From Luteimonas suaedae (GTDB taxonomy: Bacteria > Pseudomonadota > Gammaproteobacteria > Xanthomonadales > Xanthomonadaceae), in contig NZ_VSSP01000006.1 in NCBI RefSeq assembly GCF_008312895.1, positions 62,001 to 126,000 of the forward strand: a stretch of DNA of 64,000 nucleotides. Reading direction: 5' to 3'. Position 1 is the first letter of the stretch, and every line of letters starts with the position of its first letter. Below are positions 44,097-53,107 of this stretch, piece by piece. The position numbers and the translations under genes are program-made. The notes under the pieces are model-generated. The model ran no database searches and was not told the origin of the DNA. It was given only the letters and a program-made list of their open reading frames with translations.

Positions 44097-44135
44097 GGTC
44101 CTTCTCCCGATTGCCGGAACGAGCCCGCTGCTTCC

Positions 44136-44277
44136 GTAGGAGCGCGCCATGCGCGCGATGCCGCGGGTGCCGGCCGGATCCGCTGGACGCCGCGATTTTG
44201 GAGCGGCCGGCGCGCCGGTCACCGGAATTTGCGGGCGGCACGATGCCCGCGGCATCGCGCGCATGGCGCGCTCCTAC
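44136..44277. repeat. Palindromic intergenic repeat, GTAGGAG family, copy 5
   Basis: GTAGGAGCGCGCCATGCGCG ... CGCGCATGGCGCGCTCCTAC, between the amtB terminator and the amidase gene. The inner spacer resembles that of the copy at 17903 (both contain GGCGCGCCGGTCACCGGAAT). Confidence 0.88.
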
Positions 44278-44393
44278 GGAGGTGCGGTCTTGGACGGCAT
44301 GCGCCGTTCCCTGGATCGGGAGAAGGATCTTCTTGATGCAATCCGCGCAGCGGACCGCCTTGCAATCCGCCGGCCAAGCGGGTGCAATGCGGC

Positions 44394-45158
44394 ATGCGTT
44401 TCCGGATCCTGCTGCTCTCGTGCTGCATCGTCGCGTTGGCCGCGTGCACCCACGCGCCGCCACGCAATCCCATGGCGCACTGGGTGCCGTCGGACAACTA
44501 CGATGTCCGTCGCCCGGTCCTGATCGTGATCCACTACACCGAGCAGGACTCGGTGGAGCGCAGCCTGCGCACCCTGCGCACGCGCAACAGCGGCGGGCGG
44601 GTCAGCGCGCACTACCTGATCGGCGACGACGGCACGCTGTACCAGCTGGTCGCGGACGAACATCGCGCCTGGCATGCCGGGGCCGGCAGCTGGGGTGCGA
44701 TCAGCGACGTCAACTCCGCCTCGATCGGCATCGAGCTGGACAACGACGGCCACGAACCGTTCTCCGAGGCCCAGATCACCGCATTGCTGCGGCTGCTGGA
44801 GGACCTCACCACGCGGTGGCGCATCCCGCGTGAGAACGTGATCGGCCACGCCGACCTGGCGCCCGTGCGCAAAGTCGACCCCGGCGCACGGTTTCCGTGG
44901 AAGCGGCTCGCCGAAGCGGGTTTCGGCATCTGGCCGGATCCGGCGCTGGTCGCCGATCCGCCGCCCGGGTTCGACCCGATCCGGGCGCTGCGCCTGATCG
45001 GCTATCCGGTGGACGCCCCCGAGGCGACCGTCCGTGCCTTTCGCCTGCGCTTCCGTGGCCTCGACGGCACCGTGCTCGATGCCGAGGACCTGCGCATCCT
45101 GCACGCGCTGACCGCACCGCTGCAAGCGCCGGGCCCGACGCCCGTCGCCTCCCCGTAG
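44394..45158 (+). CDS. N-acetylmuramoyl-L-alanine amidase lipoprotein (AmiD-like)
   Basis: 254 aa peptidoglycan hydrolase cutting the bond between N-acetylmuramic acid and L-Ala. Lipoprotein signal FRILLLSCCIVALAAC. The amidase-2 zinc site is visible: VIHYTEQD (first His), GHADLAPVRKVDPG (second His and Asp), and SAHYLIGDDG and GIELDNDG of the fold. The C-terminal 80 residues are a peptidoglycan-binding-like helix bundle, as in AmiD. Its TAG stop is part of the adjoining palindromic repeat. Confidence 0.9.
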   Translation: MRFRILLLSCCIVALAACTHAPPRNPMAHWVPSDNYDVRRPVLIVIHYTEQDSVERSLRTLRTRNSGGRVSAHYLIGDDGTLYQLVADEHRAWHAGAGSWGAISDVNSASIGIELDNDGHEPFSEAQITALLRLLEDLTTRWRIPRENVIGHADLAPVRKVDPGARFPWKRLAEAGFGIWPDPALVADPPPGFDPIRALRLIGYPVDAPEATVRAFRLRFRGLDGTVLDAEDLRILHALTAPLQAPGPTPVASP

Positions 45159-45329
45159 GAGCGCGCCATGCGCGCGATGCCCCCGCCATTGCCGCGCCGG
45201 TGTCGTTTGTGATTCCCGCTGGCCGGCCGCGCTCTTCCGGCATTCGCCATGAAACCAAAGGAGCGCATCTTGCGCGCGATACGCGCGTCTCCCGGCCGCG
45301 CCGGCATCGCGCGCATGACGCGCTCCTAC
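45155..45329. repeat. Palindromic intergenic repeat, GTAGGAG family, copy 6
   Basis: Begins GTAGGAGCGCGCCATGCGCG, whose TAG is the stop codon of the amidase gene, and ends CGCGCATGACGCGCTCCTAC. An extra half-site, AGGAGCGCATCTTGCGCGCG, lies inside near 45259, making three half-sites. Confidence 0.85.
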
Positions 45330-45375
45330 GGACGGCCACCGCCTGGCATCTGCGGTTGGAGTGCATCATGCCGCC

Positions 45376-45732
45376 ATGAACGTCGAACAGCTCAAGGCCC
45401 TGTGCGCCGGCCTGCCGGGCGCCGAATGCCGCGCGCACGGCGCACCGGCCAACATCCTGGTCTATGCCATCGGCGGCAAGCGCTTCGCCCATTTCAAGAC
45501 CAGCGATCCGGAGCGCTGGCGCTTCAGCCTCAAGGTGGCGGACGAGCGCTTCCTCGAGCTCACCGACGTGCCGGGCATCAAGCCGGCGCGCTGGCTGGGC
45601 CGCTACCACTGGATCACCATCGTCGACGTGCGCCGCCTGCCCGATGCGCATCTGCGGGAACTGGTGGACTGGTCCTACCGTAAGGCGTTGGCCGGGTTGA
45701 GCAAGGCGCGCCGGGCGCAGCTGACGGGTTGA
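45376..45732 (+). CDS. MmcQ/YjbR family protein
   Basis: 118 aa, the full YjbR domain: MNVEQLKALCAGLPGAE at the start, IGGKRFAHFKT, RFSLKVADERFLELTD and the KPARWLGRYHWITI segment with the family-conserved Trp and Tyr, then helix LVDWSYRKALAGL. The family has a CyaY-like fold and has been proposed to bind DNA; no pathway assigned. The upstream frame adds only five residues. Confidence 0.86.
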   Translation: MNVEQLKALCAGLPGAECRAHGAPANILVYAIGGKRFAHFKTSDPERWRFSLKVADERFLELTDVPGIKPARWLGRYHWITIVDVRRLPDAHLRELVDWSYRKALAGLSKARRAQLTG

Positions 45733-45780
45733 ACCACCCGGCTTCCCGGCGCTCGCTCATTGGCGTGGGCTGCCGAATCC

Positions 45781-45922
45781 GTAGGAGCGCGCCATGCGCG
45801 CGATACCGCGGACATTTCACCGCCTGTGGATTTCGGTGAGCGGCGCGGCTGCCGGTCTGGAATCGCGGCGTTTACCGGATCCTGCGGGCACCCGCGGCAT
45901 CGCGCGCATGGCGCGCTCCTAC
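45781..45922. repeat. Palindromic intergenic repeat, GTAGGAG family, copy 7
   Basis: GTAGGAGCGCGCCATGCGCG ... CGCGCATGGCGCGCTCCTAC between the convergent yjbR-like and LigD-polymerase genes. Confidence 0.88.
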
Positions 45923-45996
45923 GGAAGAGCCGCCGGCGCGCAGGCACCTTTGGCAAAGGCATCGCACGCGCTACGGCTCCACGCCTTTGCGTCCGC

Positions 45997-46851
45997 TCAT
46001 TCCCGCGCTGGAAGCGTCTGCGCCAGCGCATCAAACCCGTCCCATGGATCCTTGCGCAGCCGTGCCGCGCGCCGCCCGGCTGCGGCCAGGTCGACGGCGT
46101 CCGGACGCGCCATCTTGCCCAGCTGCTCCCAGCGGATCGGCACCGCCACCGGCGCGCCTCGGCGCGCGCGCAACGACCACGACGCCACGCTGGTCTGGCC
46201 GCGGGCGTTGCGCAGCCAGTCGATGAACACCTTGCCGCCGCGCCTGGCCTTGGACATGGTGGCGACGTAGCGTTCGGGTGCGCGTTCCGCCATCGCCTGC
46301 GCGACGCCCTCACAGAAGCCGCGCGCCTCGTCCCACGACGGGCCCGGCGCGATCGGCACCACCACGTGCAGGCCCTTGCCGCCGGACAGCCGCACGAAAC
46401 TCTCCAATCCGGCGCGCTTCAGCGTGCGGCGCATGTCGCGCGCCGCGGCGACGATGTCCGGCCAGCGCACGCCCTTGCCCGGATCGAGGTCGAACACCAA
46501 TCGGTCGGGGCGCTCGGGCGCGTCGGTGCGTGAACCCCAAGGGTGGAACTCCAGCGTGTTCATCTGCACCAGGTCGAGCACGCCCCCGATGTCGTCGACG
46601 TAGAGGTAGGGCTCGATGCCGCTCTTCTGCCGCAGCGCGATCGCGTGCACGTGCCCGCCCAGGCTGTCGGCATGATGCTTCTGGAAGAAACACTCGCCGC
46701 AGGCGCCGTCCGGGCAGCGCAGCAGCGACAGCGGCCGGCCGGCCAGTTCCGGTAGCAGCCGGTCCGCCACGCCGCGGTAGTAGTCCGCCACGTCCTGCTT
46801 GGTGTACGTCGCGCCCTCGAACATCACCCGGTCGGCGCTGGTCAGCCGCAT
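45997..46851 (-). CDS. ligD: Stand-alone LigD polymerase (primase-polymerase) domain
   Basis: 284 aa archaeo-eukaryotic-primase-type polymerase domain used in bacterial non-homologous end joining. Catalytic features: FDLDPGKGVRW (metal Asp pair), RLSGGKGLHVVVP, and a late Asp in VFIDWLRNARG. Only the polymerase part is encoded; the ligase and phosphoesterase domains of full LigD are absent and no ligase gene lies in the window. Located 105 bp downstream of ku on the same strand. ATG at 46851 follows GAGGAGAAGCC. Confidence 0.92.
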   Translation of the reverse strand: MRLTSADRVMFEGATYTKQDVADYYRGVADRLLPELAGRPLSLLRCPDGACGECFFQKHHADSLGGHVHAIALRQKSGIEPYLYVDDIGGVLDLVQMNTLEFHPWGSRTDAPERPDRLVFDLDPGKGVRWPDIVAAARDMRRTLKRAGLESFVRLSGGKGLHVVVPIAPGPSWDEARGFCEGVAQAMAERAPERYVATMSKARRGGKVFIDWLRNARGQTSVASWSLRARRGAPVAVPIRWEQLGKMARPDAVDLAAAGRRAARLRKDPWDGFDALAQTLPARE

Positions 46852-46956
46852 GTCGGCTTCTCCTCTACCAGGCGTCGCAGGCATGGTCGCGGGGCCGCGT
46901 ACGTTCCGGCGCAGCCTTCGCCCGGTGTGCGCGGCCGGATTCGCGCGGCATCATCG

Positions 46957-47889
46957 TCATCCCGCCTTGCGCGCCGCCGTTTTCTTGGCGCCCTTGCGCG
47001 CGGTCTTCTTCGCCGCCTTCTTTGCGGCAGTCTTCTTTGCCGCCTTCTTCGCGGTCTTCCTGCCGCCGCTCTTCTTCGCCGGCGTGCGCTTCTTGCCGGC
47101 GATGCTCTTCTCGAGCAGCGACATGAAATCGACGACGTTGGTGGTGGTGTCCTCGGGTGCCTCGTACTCGGCGTCCTCGGCCTCGGCCAGCGCCCCCTTC
47201 GATTTCATCTTCTTGCGGATCACCGCCTCCAGCCGGGTGCGGAACTCGTTCTTGTAGTCGTTGGGCTTCCACTCGCCCGCCATCGATTCGATCAGCTGCT
47301 TGGCCATCTCCAGCTCCTTGCCGGCGATCCGGTAGTCGCTGGGGCTGCCCTCCGGCAGGCGGTAGTCGGCCGGATCCACCAGTTCCTGCGGGTAGCGCAG
47401 CAACAGCAGCATCAGCGCGTCGTCCTGGGGCAGTACCGCCGCCAGGTATTCCCGGGTGCGGATCACCACCCGCGCGATGCCGGCGCGGCCGGTCTGCTTC
47501 AACGTCTCGCGCAGCAGCACGTAGCCCTTCTCCGCCTTCTTCGCCGGGACCAGCACATAAGGTTTGTCGAAGTAGGGCAGCGGGATCGCGGCAGCGTCGA
47601 CGAAGCTCTCCACCTCCACCGTCTCATGGCTCTCCGGCGCCGCCGAGGCGATGTCCGACTTTTCCAGCACCACGTAGCTGCCCTTGTCGTACTCGAACGC
47701 CTTGACGATGTCCTTCCACGGCACCTCCTCGCCGGTCTCGGCGTTGACCCGCTCGTAGCGGACCGGGGTGTTGTTGCGCGAATCGAGCATGCGGAAGTGC
47801 AGGTCGGTCTTGCGCTCGCCGGACATCAGCGACACCGGCACGTTGAGCAGGCCGAAGGAGAGGGTGCCGGTCCAGATCGGGCGCGCCAT
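46957..47889 (-). CDS. ku: Ku DNA end-binding protein
   Basis: 310 aa homodimeric ring protein that binds double-strand breaks and recruits LigD. The Ku core starts ARPIWTGTLSFGLLNVPVSL and includes GEEVPWKDIVKAFEYDKGSY and YLAAVLPQDDALMLLLLRYP. After about residue 265 the C-terminus becomes a lysine/alanine-rich tail (KKTAKKAAKKTAAKK type repeats), as in Ku proteins that bind DNA extensively. Divergent from ntrB with 125 bp between. Confidence 0.95.
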   Translation of the reverse strand: MARPIWTGTLSFGLLNVPVSLMSGERKTDLHFRMLDSRNNTPVRYERVNAETGEEVPWKDIVKAFEYDKGSYVVLEKSDIASAAPESHETVEVESFVDAAAIPLPYFDKPYVLVPAKKAEKGYVLLRETLKQTGRAGIARVVIRTREYLAAVLPQDDALMLLLLRYPQELVDPADYRLPEGSPSDYRIAGKELEMAKQLIESMAGEWKPNDYKNEFRTRLEAVIRKKMKSKGALAEAEDAEYEAPEDTTTNVVDFMSLLEKSIAGKKRTPAKKSGGRKTAKKAAKKTAAKKAAKKTARKGAKKTAARKAG

Positions 47890-47981
47890 GGCAGCTCCGC
47901 GGGCGGGAAGCCCGACGCTACGGCCGCCCGGGTGAGACGCGGGTGAAACGGTACGCGCCCCGGATCGCGCGATGGCCACTC

Positions 47982-47996
47982 GCACCGGCCCGGTGC
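47982..47996. promoter_or_regulatory. NtrC-binding site upstream of ntrB (a)
   Basis: GCACCGGCCCGGTGC, an exact GCACC-N5-GGTGC palindrome, 19 bp before the ntrB ATG. Confidence 0.75.
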
Positions 47997-47998
47997 AT

Positions 47999-48013
47999 GC
48001 ACTACATTGGTGC
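47999..48013. promoter_or_regulatory. NtrC-binding site at the ntrB start (b)
   Basis: GCACTACATTGGTGC, GCAC-N7-GTGC, ending one base before the ntrB ATG. Covers TACATT, a possible -10. Sites a and b are 17 bp apart centre to centre and probably repress ntrBC, as NtrC does at E. coli glnL. Confidence 0.65.
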
Positions 48014-48014
48014 G

Positions 48015-49070
48015 ATGGCGCCGCCCCCATCCGCCGATCCGGCCTTCGACTCCCTGGTCACGCCAATGGCCTGGACTGACCGTCATGCCCGCATCGAGGG
48101 CTGCAATCCGGCGTTCGCGCGCTGGTTGGGGGTCAGCGCGCGGCGGCTGCTGGACCAGCCGTTGGCGGCGCTGGAGGTCGAGGGCGAGGCGCTGCGGCGG
48201 GCGCTGGTGGCGGACGCGGGCGATGGCGCCGAGCAGCTGCGGCTGCGGCGGATCGAACTGGCGTTCCTGGGCGGCGAGCCGCGTTTCGCCGACGGCTGGC
48301 TGTCGCGGCGCGAGGGCGGCGGCTGGATGCTGGAAGCGCATCCGGTCGACGAATTTCCCGGCGACGATCCGCTGCGGGTGTTGCCGAGCGCGCTGGCCGC
48401 TGCGCTGAAGGGCCTGGCGCACGAGTTGCGCAATCCGCTGGCCGGGCTGAAGGGTGCGGCGCAGCTGCTGGCGCGACGGGTGGACGACGGCGAGTCGCGC
48501 GAGCTGGTCGACCTGATCCAGTCCGAGGTCGCGCGCCTGACCGACCTGATCGACCAGCTGCTGGCACCGTCGCCGCCGCAGCCGCACGCCGCGCTCAACA
48601 TCCACGGCGTGCTCGAGCGCGTGCTGCGGCTGGCCGAGCACGAGGCCGGCTGGGTGGTGAAGCTGATCCGCGACTACGACCCCAGCCTGCCCGACATGAC
48701 CGGCGACGCCGACCGCCTGACCCAGGCGACCTGGAACCTGGTGCGCAACGCGATCCAGGCCGGCGCCGCCAACGTCACCCTGCGCACCCGCATCGAGCGC
48801 GGCGTGCGCATCGCCGATGCCGTGCACGCGCTGGCGCTGCGGCTGGAGATCGTCGACGACGGCCGCGGCGTGCCGGAGGAACTGGCCGAGCAGATCTTCC
48901 TGCCGCTGGTGTCCGGCCGCGCCGACGGCAGCGGCCTTGGCCTGGCGCTGGCGCAGCAGGTGGTGCGCGAGCATCGCGGCTCGCTGGCATATCGCTCGCG
49001 TCCCGGCCATACCGTGTTCACGCTGTTGCTGCCGCTGGCGGCGAAGGAGTCCTGCGATGATGCGACCTGA
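48015..49070 (+). CDS. ntrB: Nitrogen regulation sensor kinase NtrB
   Basis: 351 aa soluble histidine kinase. A PAS-like domain (about residues 15-110) precedes the dimerisation helix with ALAAALKGLAHELRNPLAGLKG (phospho-His in HELRNP). ATPase boxes: N-box NLVRNAIQA, G1 DDGRGV, F/G2 GRADGSGLGLALA. Phosphorylates NtrC and is reversed to phosphatase by P-II. The ATG at 48015 is used; MHYIGAM at 47997 is possible but would place the start inside the NtrC sites. Confidence 0.93.
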   Translation: MAPPPSADPAFDSLVTPMAWTDRHARIEGCNPAFARWLGVSARRLLDQPLAALEVEGEALRRALVADAGDGAEQLRLRRIELAFLGGEPRFADGWLSRREGGGWMLEAHPVDEFPGDDPLRVLPSALAAALKGLAHELRNPLAGLKGAAQLLARRVDDGESRELVDLIQSEVARLTDLIDQLLAPSPPQPHAALNIHGVLERVLRLAEHEAGWVVKLIRDYDPSLPDMTGDADRLTQATWNLVRNAIQAGAANVTLRTRIERGVRIADAVHALALRLEIVDDGRGVPEELAEQIFLPLVSGRADGSGLGLALAQQVVREHRGSLAYRSRPGHTVFTLLLPLAAKESCDDAT

Positions 49071-49183
49071 AAGCGAGAAACGAGTGGAGAGGAGTGAGAA
49101 ACGAGTAAAAGCGGGCGGATCCGCCTTCACTCGTTTCTCACTTCTCGTTTCTCACTCCTCGTTTCTCACTCCTCGTCTTCCCC
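49071..49183. repeat. Inverted array of GAGAAACGAG repeats between ntrB and ntrC
   Basis: Left part has GAGAAACGAGTGGAGAGGAG and AGTGAGAAACGAG; right part has several copies of the complement CTCGTTTCTCACT. This can form a long hairpin in the ntrBC message. A related array lies at 54398-54481. Confidence 0.8.
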
Positions 49184-50587
<1,404 letters not shown>

Positions 50588-50717
50588 GGCCGACGGGGCA
50601 AGCGGTTGGCGCGGCCGCGGGTATGGCATCGCGACCGATGCATGTGCAAACGGAATTCATGGTGCGCTGAGTCGCGCGGCGCTATGGTGTCGCGCATCTC
50701 CACTGCCGCCGCCTGCC

Positions 50718-51263
50718 ATGCGCTCGATCCTGCCTGTCGTTGCCGTATTGCTGCTCTCGGCCTGCGCCAGTGCACCCGCGCCTCGCGCGCCGCAGCCTCC
50801 TGCGCTTCCGGCAGCGCCGGCGCTGGCGACGATCGGGACCGCCAGCGAAGCGGTGGCCAACCTGGCGTCGGCGTCGGGTAGCCTGGTCAGCGGCCGCGTC
50901 ACCCTGGTGCCCGCCGACGGCGGCGTGCGTGTCACCGGCGAGATCGGCGGTCTGGTGCGCAACGGCGCGCACAGCCTGCAGGTACACGAGCGCGGCGACT
51001 GCAGCGCCGCCGACGCCGCCAGCGCCGGCCCGTACTTCGATCCGCAGGCCGGCGCCGAACAGCGTGGCGTGGTCGGCGGCAATCGCGATCGTATCGTCGC
51101 CGACGCCGAAGGCCTGGCGCGGGTCGACCTGCTGCTGCCGGGCGCGGTGCTCGGCGGCGGCGCGCCCAACGACATTGCCGGGCGCGCGCTGCTGGTGCTG
51201 GGCGCCACCCCCGGCGCGTTCAGCGCGCGCGTGGCCTGCGGCGAGGTCCAGGTGACGCGATGA
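50718..51263 (+). CDS. Degenerate SodC-like lipoprotein (SOD-fold pseudo-enzyme)
   Basis: 181 aa. Lipoprotein signal VVAVLLLSACA. The Cu/Zn superoxide dismutase fold is recognisable (GGVRVTGEIGGL, HERGDCSAADAASAGPYFDP, GRALLVLG, RVACGEV with the two structural Cys), but most metal ligands are gone: the usual HVH reads QVH, GGHFNP reads GPYFDP, and the Zn and late Cu ligands (H-G-D, VVHADP) read GNRDRI and LVLGATP. Dismutase activity is unlikely. Located 86 bp before an intact SodC gene. Confidence 0.82.
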   Translation: MRSILPVVAVLLLSACASAPAPRAPQPPALPAAPALATIGTASEAVANLASASGSLVSGRVTLVPADGGVRVTGEIGGLVRNGAHSLQVHERGDCSAADAASAGPYFDPQAGAEQRGVVGGNRDRIVADAEGLARVDLLLPGAVLGGGAPNDIAGRALLVLGATPGAFSARVACGEVQVTR

Positions 51264-51349
51264 CGGCCGGGTGACGCCGGCGGGCGTATGGTCGGACATC
51301 GCGTCCGACCGATGCAGAGACATCCGACACCAACCGAAGGAGAAACCCG

Positions 51350-51958
51350 ATGCGCAATTCCCGTGTACTGCTGTTGACACCGGCCTTGTTCGCGCTCGCC
51401 GCATGCACCCCGTCCGGCGATCCGGCGACCGAAGCGGAGATCGCCGCCGAGACCGCCGAATCTGAGCAGACCGCGACGCCCATGCCGGACGAGCCGATGG
51501 CCACCGCCACCACCGCGCGGGCGACGCTGCAGCCAACCGCCGGCAATGACACCAGCGGCGAGCTGACGTTCACCGCGGAAGACGGCGCGATCCGCGTCAG
51601 CGGTGAGGTCCGCGGCCTGCCCACCGGCAGCGCGCACGGTTTCCACGTGCACGAGACCGGCGACTGCAGCGCGCCGGACGCGACCAGCGCCGGCGGCCAT
51701 TTCAATCCTGACGACAGCGACCACGGCCGCGTCGGGCAGGGCGAGCACCACGCCGGTGACAGCGACAACATCACCGCCAATGACGAAGGCGTGGCGATGA
51801 TAGACGCGCAGCTACAGGGCGCGACCCTGGGTGACGGCGCCGCCACCGACATCGCCGGCAAGGGCGTGATCGTGCATGCCGATCCGGACGACTACACCAG
51901 CCAGCCGACCGGCAACGCCGGTGCGCGCCTGGCCTGCGGCGTGATCGAGGTGATGTAG
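51350..51958 (+). CDS. sodC: Cu/Zn superoxide dismutase family lipoprotein
   Basis: 202 aa. Lipoprotein signal ending FALAAC, then an acidic linker. Ligands are present: HGFHVHETGDC (two Cu His), AGGHFNPDDSDHG, the Zn-binding HHAGDSDN region with slight divergence from HxGDLPN, and GVIVHADPDDY (Cu His). Converts superoxide in the periplasm. AAGGAGAAACCCG precedes the ATG. Tandem with the degenerate copy upstream. Confidence 0.9.
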   Translation: MRNSRVLLLTPALFALAACTPSGDPATEAEIAAETAESEQTATPMPDEPMATATTARATLQPTAGNDTSGELTFTAEDGAIRVSGEVRGLPTGSAHGFHVHETGDCSAPDATSAGGHFNPDDSDHGRVGQGEHHAGDSDNITANDEGVAMIDAQLQGATLGDGAATDIAGKGVIVHADPDDYTSQPTGNAGARLACGVIEVM

Positions 51959-51993
51959 CGCGGCCGCAAAAAAAGCACGGTGTCCGCGCACCC

Positions 51994-52129
51994 GTAGGAG
52001 CGCGCCATGCGCGCGATACCGCGGGTGCCAGAAGGATCCGGTGGATGCCGCGATTCCGACCGGCAGGCGCGCCGGTCACCGTGCGGGCGGCGAACTGCCC
52101 GCGGCATCGCGCCCATGGGGCGCTCCTAC
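51994..52129. repeat. Palindromic intergenic repeat, GTAGGAG family, copy 8
   Basis: GTAGGAGCGCGCCATGCGCG ... CGCGCCCATGGGGCGCTCCTAC-type right arm, between the convergent sodC and unknown-protein genes. Confidence 0.86.
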
Positions 52130-52141
52130 GAGGATCCGGGC

Positions 52142-53020
52142 TCAGGCCAATTCGTCGTGCGGGTCGACGCGCGAGCGGCAGTGGCTGTAGGTGACGGGAA
52201 TGCCGTGCGCCTGCAGCAGTGCGGCGAGTTGGCGCTGGCGTGCCTCGAACCGGGCAAAGCCGCGTTCCAGGCGCGCCTCGTCCTCGTCGTCCGCGGCATG
52301 GCGGGCGCGCCAGCCGTCGGGCGAGAACAGGGCGATGCGGACTTCGCCGGCGATGTAGTGCAGCAGCGGTTCCGGCGGGGCGTCCAGCCACGCTTCCTCG
52401 TCCGGCGCCAGTAGCGCGGTCTCCAGCAACGGCCACAACGCCGCCAGGCCGGCGTGCTCGTACTGCAGCGCGGTCATCGCGCACAGGTCGTGCAGGGTGA
52501 GATAGCGCGCATGTTCGACGCGCAGGCCGAAGGCGTCCTGTGCACGCAGCGCGGTTTCGGCACCGGCCATGCCACGCTCCATCAGCGCCTGTTCGAACTG
52601 CGCGCCGACGCCGGCCACGGCCGCCGCCTCGCCGGTCAGGACCAGCGGCAGTAATCGCAGCGGCCCGCCGGCGTGTTCCTGCGCAGGCGCCAAGGCTTCC
52701 GGCAGGCGATCGCGGTGGGTGCCGAAGGCGATCACGCGTGCGCCGGCTTCGCCCGGCGCCCGCGCGGACAACCGTTCCAGTTCGCGGTGCAGCGGCCAGC
52801 CCGGGCGCAGCAGCTCCACCGGGTCGTAGTGCGCGCCGACCAGGGCGAGGTCCAGTTGCGCGGCGTCGGCGGCGAAGCCGGCCAGGTCGCGCGCGATCAG
52901 CGTCGCCAGGGCGCCGGCTTCGTGCTGGGCCAGCGCGGCGTGGCGCGCGCTGCTGCCCGGCGCCAGTTCCAGCGCCAGGGCGGCACGCACGGTCGGAGGG
53001 TTCAGCACGGATTGGGTCAT
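52142..53020 (-). CDS. Conserved-looking protein of unknown function
   Basis: 292 aa, soluble, Ala/Leu-rich, no signal peptide. Distinct features: DLALVGAHYDPVELLRPGWP, ARVIAFGTHRDRLPE, a helical middle (LTLHDLCAMTALQYEHAG), EVRIALFSPDGWRARHAADD and the C-terminal GIPVTYSHCRSRVDPHDELA. I do not recognise a domain. It is divergent from fadI by 87 bp. Coding is well supported by length, codon use and clear start/stop spacing. Confidence 0.75.
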   Translation of the reverse strand: MTQSVLNPPTVRAALALELAPGSSARHAALAQHEAGALATLIARDLAGFAADAAQLDLALVGAHYDPVELLRPGWPLHRELERLSARAPGEAGARVIAFGTHRDRLPEALAPAQEHAGGPLRLLPLVLTGEAAAVAGVGAQFEQALMERGMAGAETALRAQDAFGLRVEHARYLTLHDLCAMTALQYEHAGLAALWPLLETALLAPDEEAWLDAPPEPLLHYIAGEVRIALFSPDGWRARHAADDEDEARLERGFARFEARQRQLAALLQAHGIPVTYSHCRSRVDPHDELA

Positions 53021-53107
53021 CGTGATTGGCCGTGCACGGCGGCGGCGTTAGACTGATTACATTATGCCCGTCACCCAACCGACGGGCTCCGTCGCGAGGT
53101 GTTCTCG

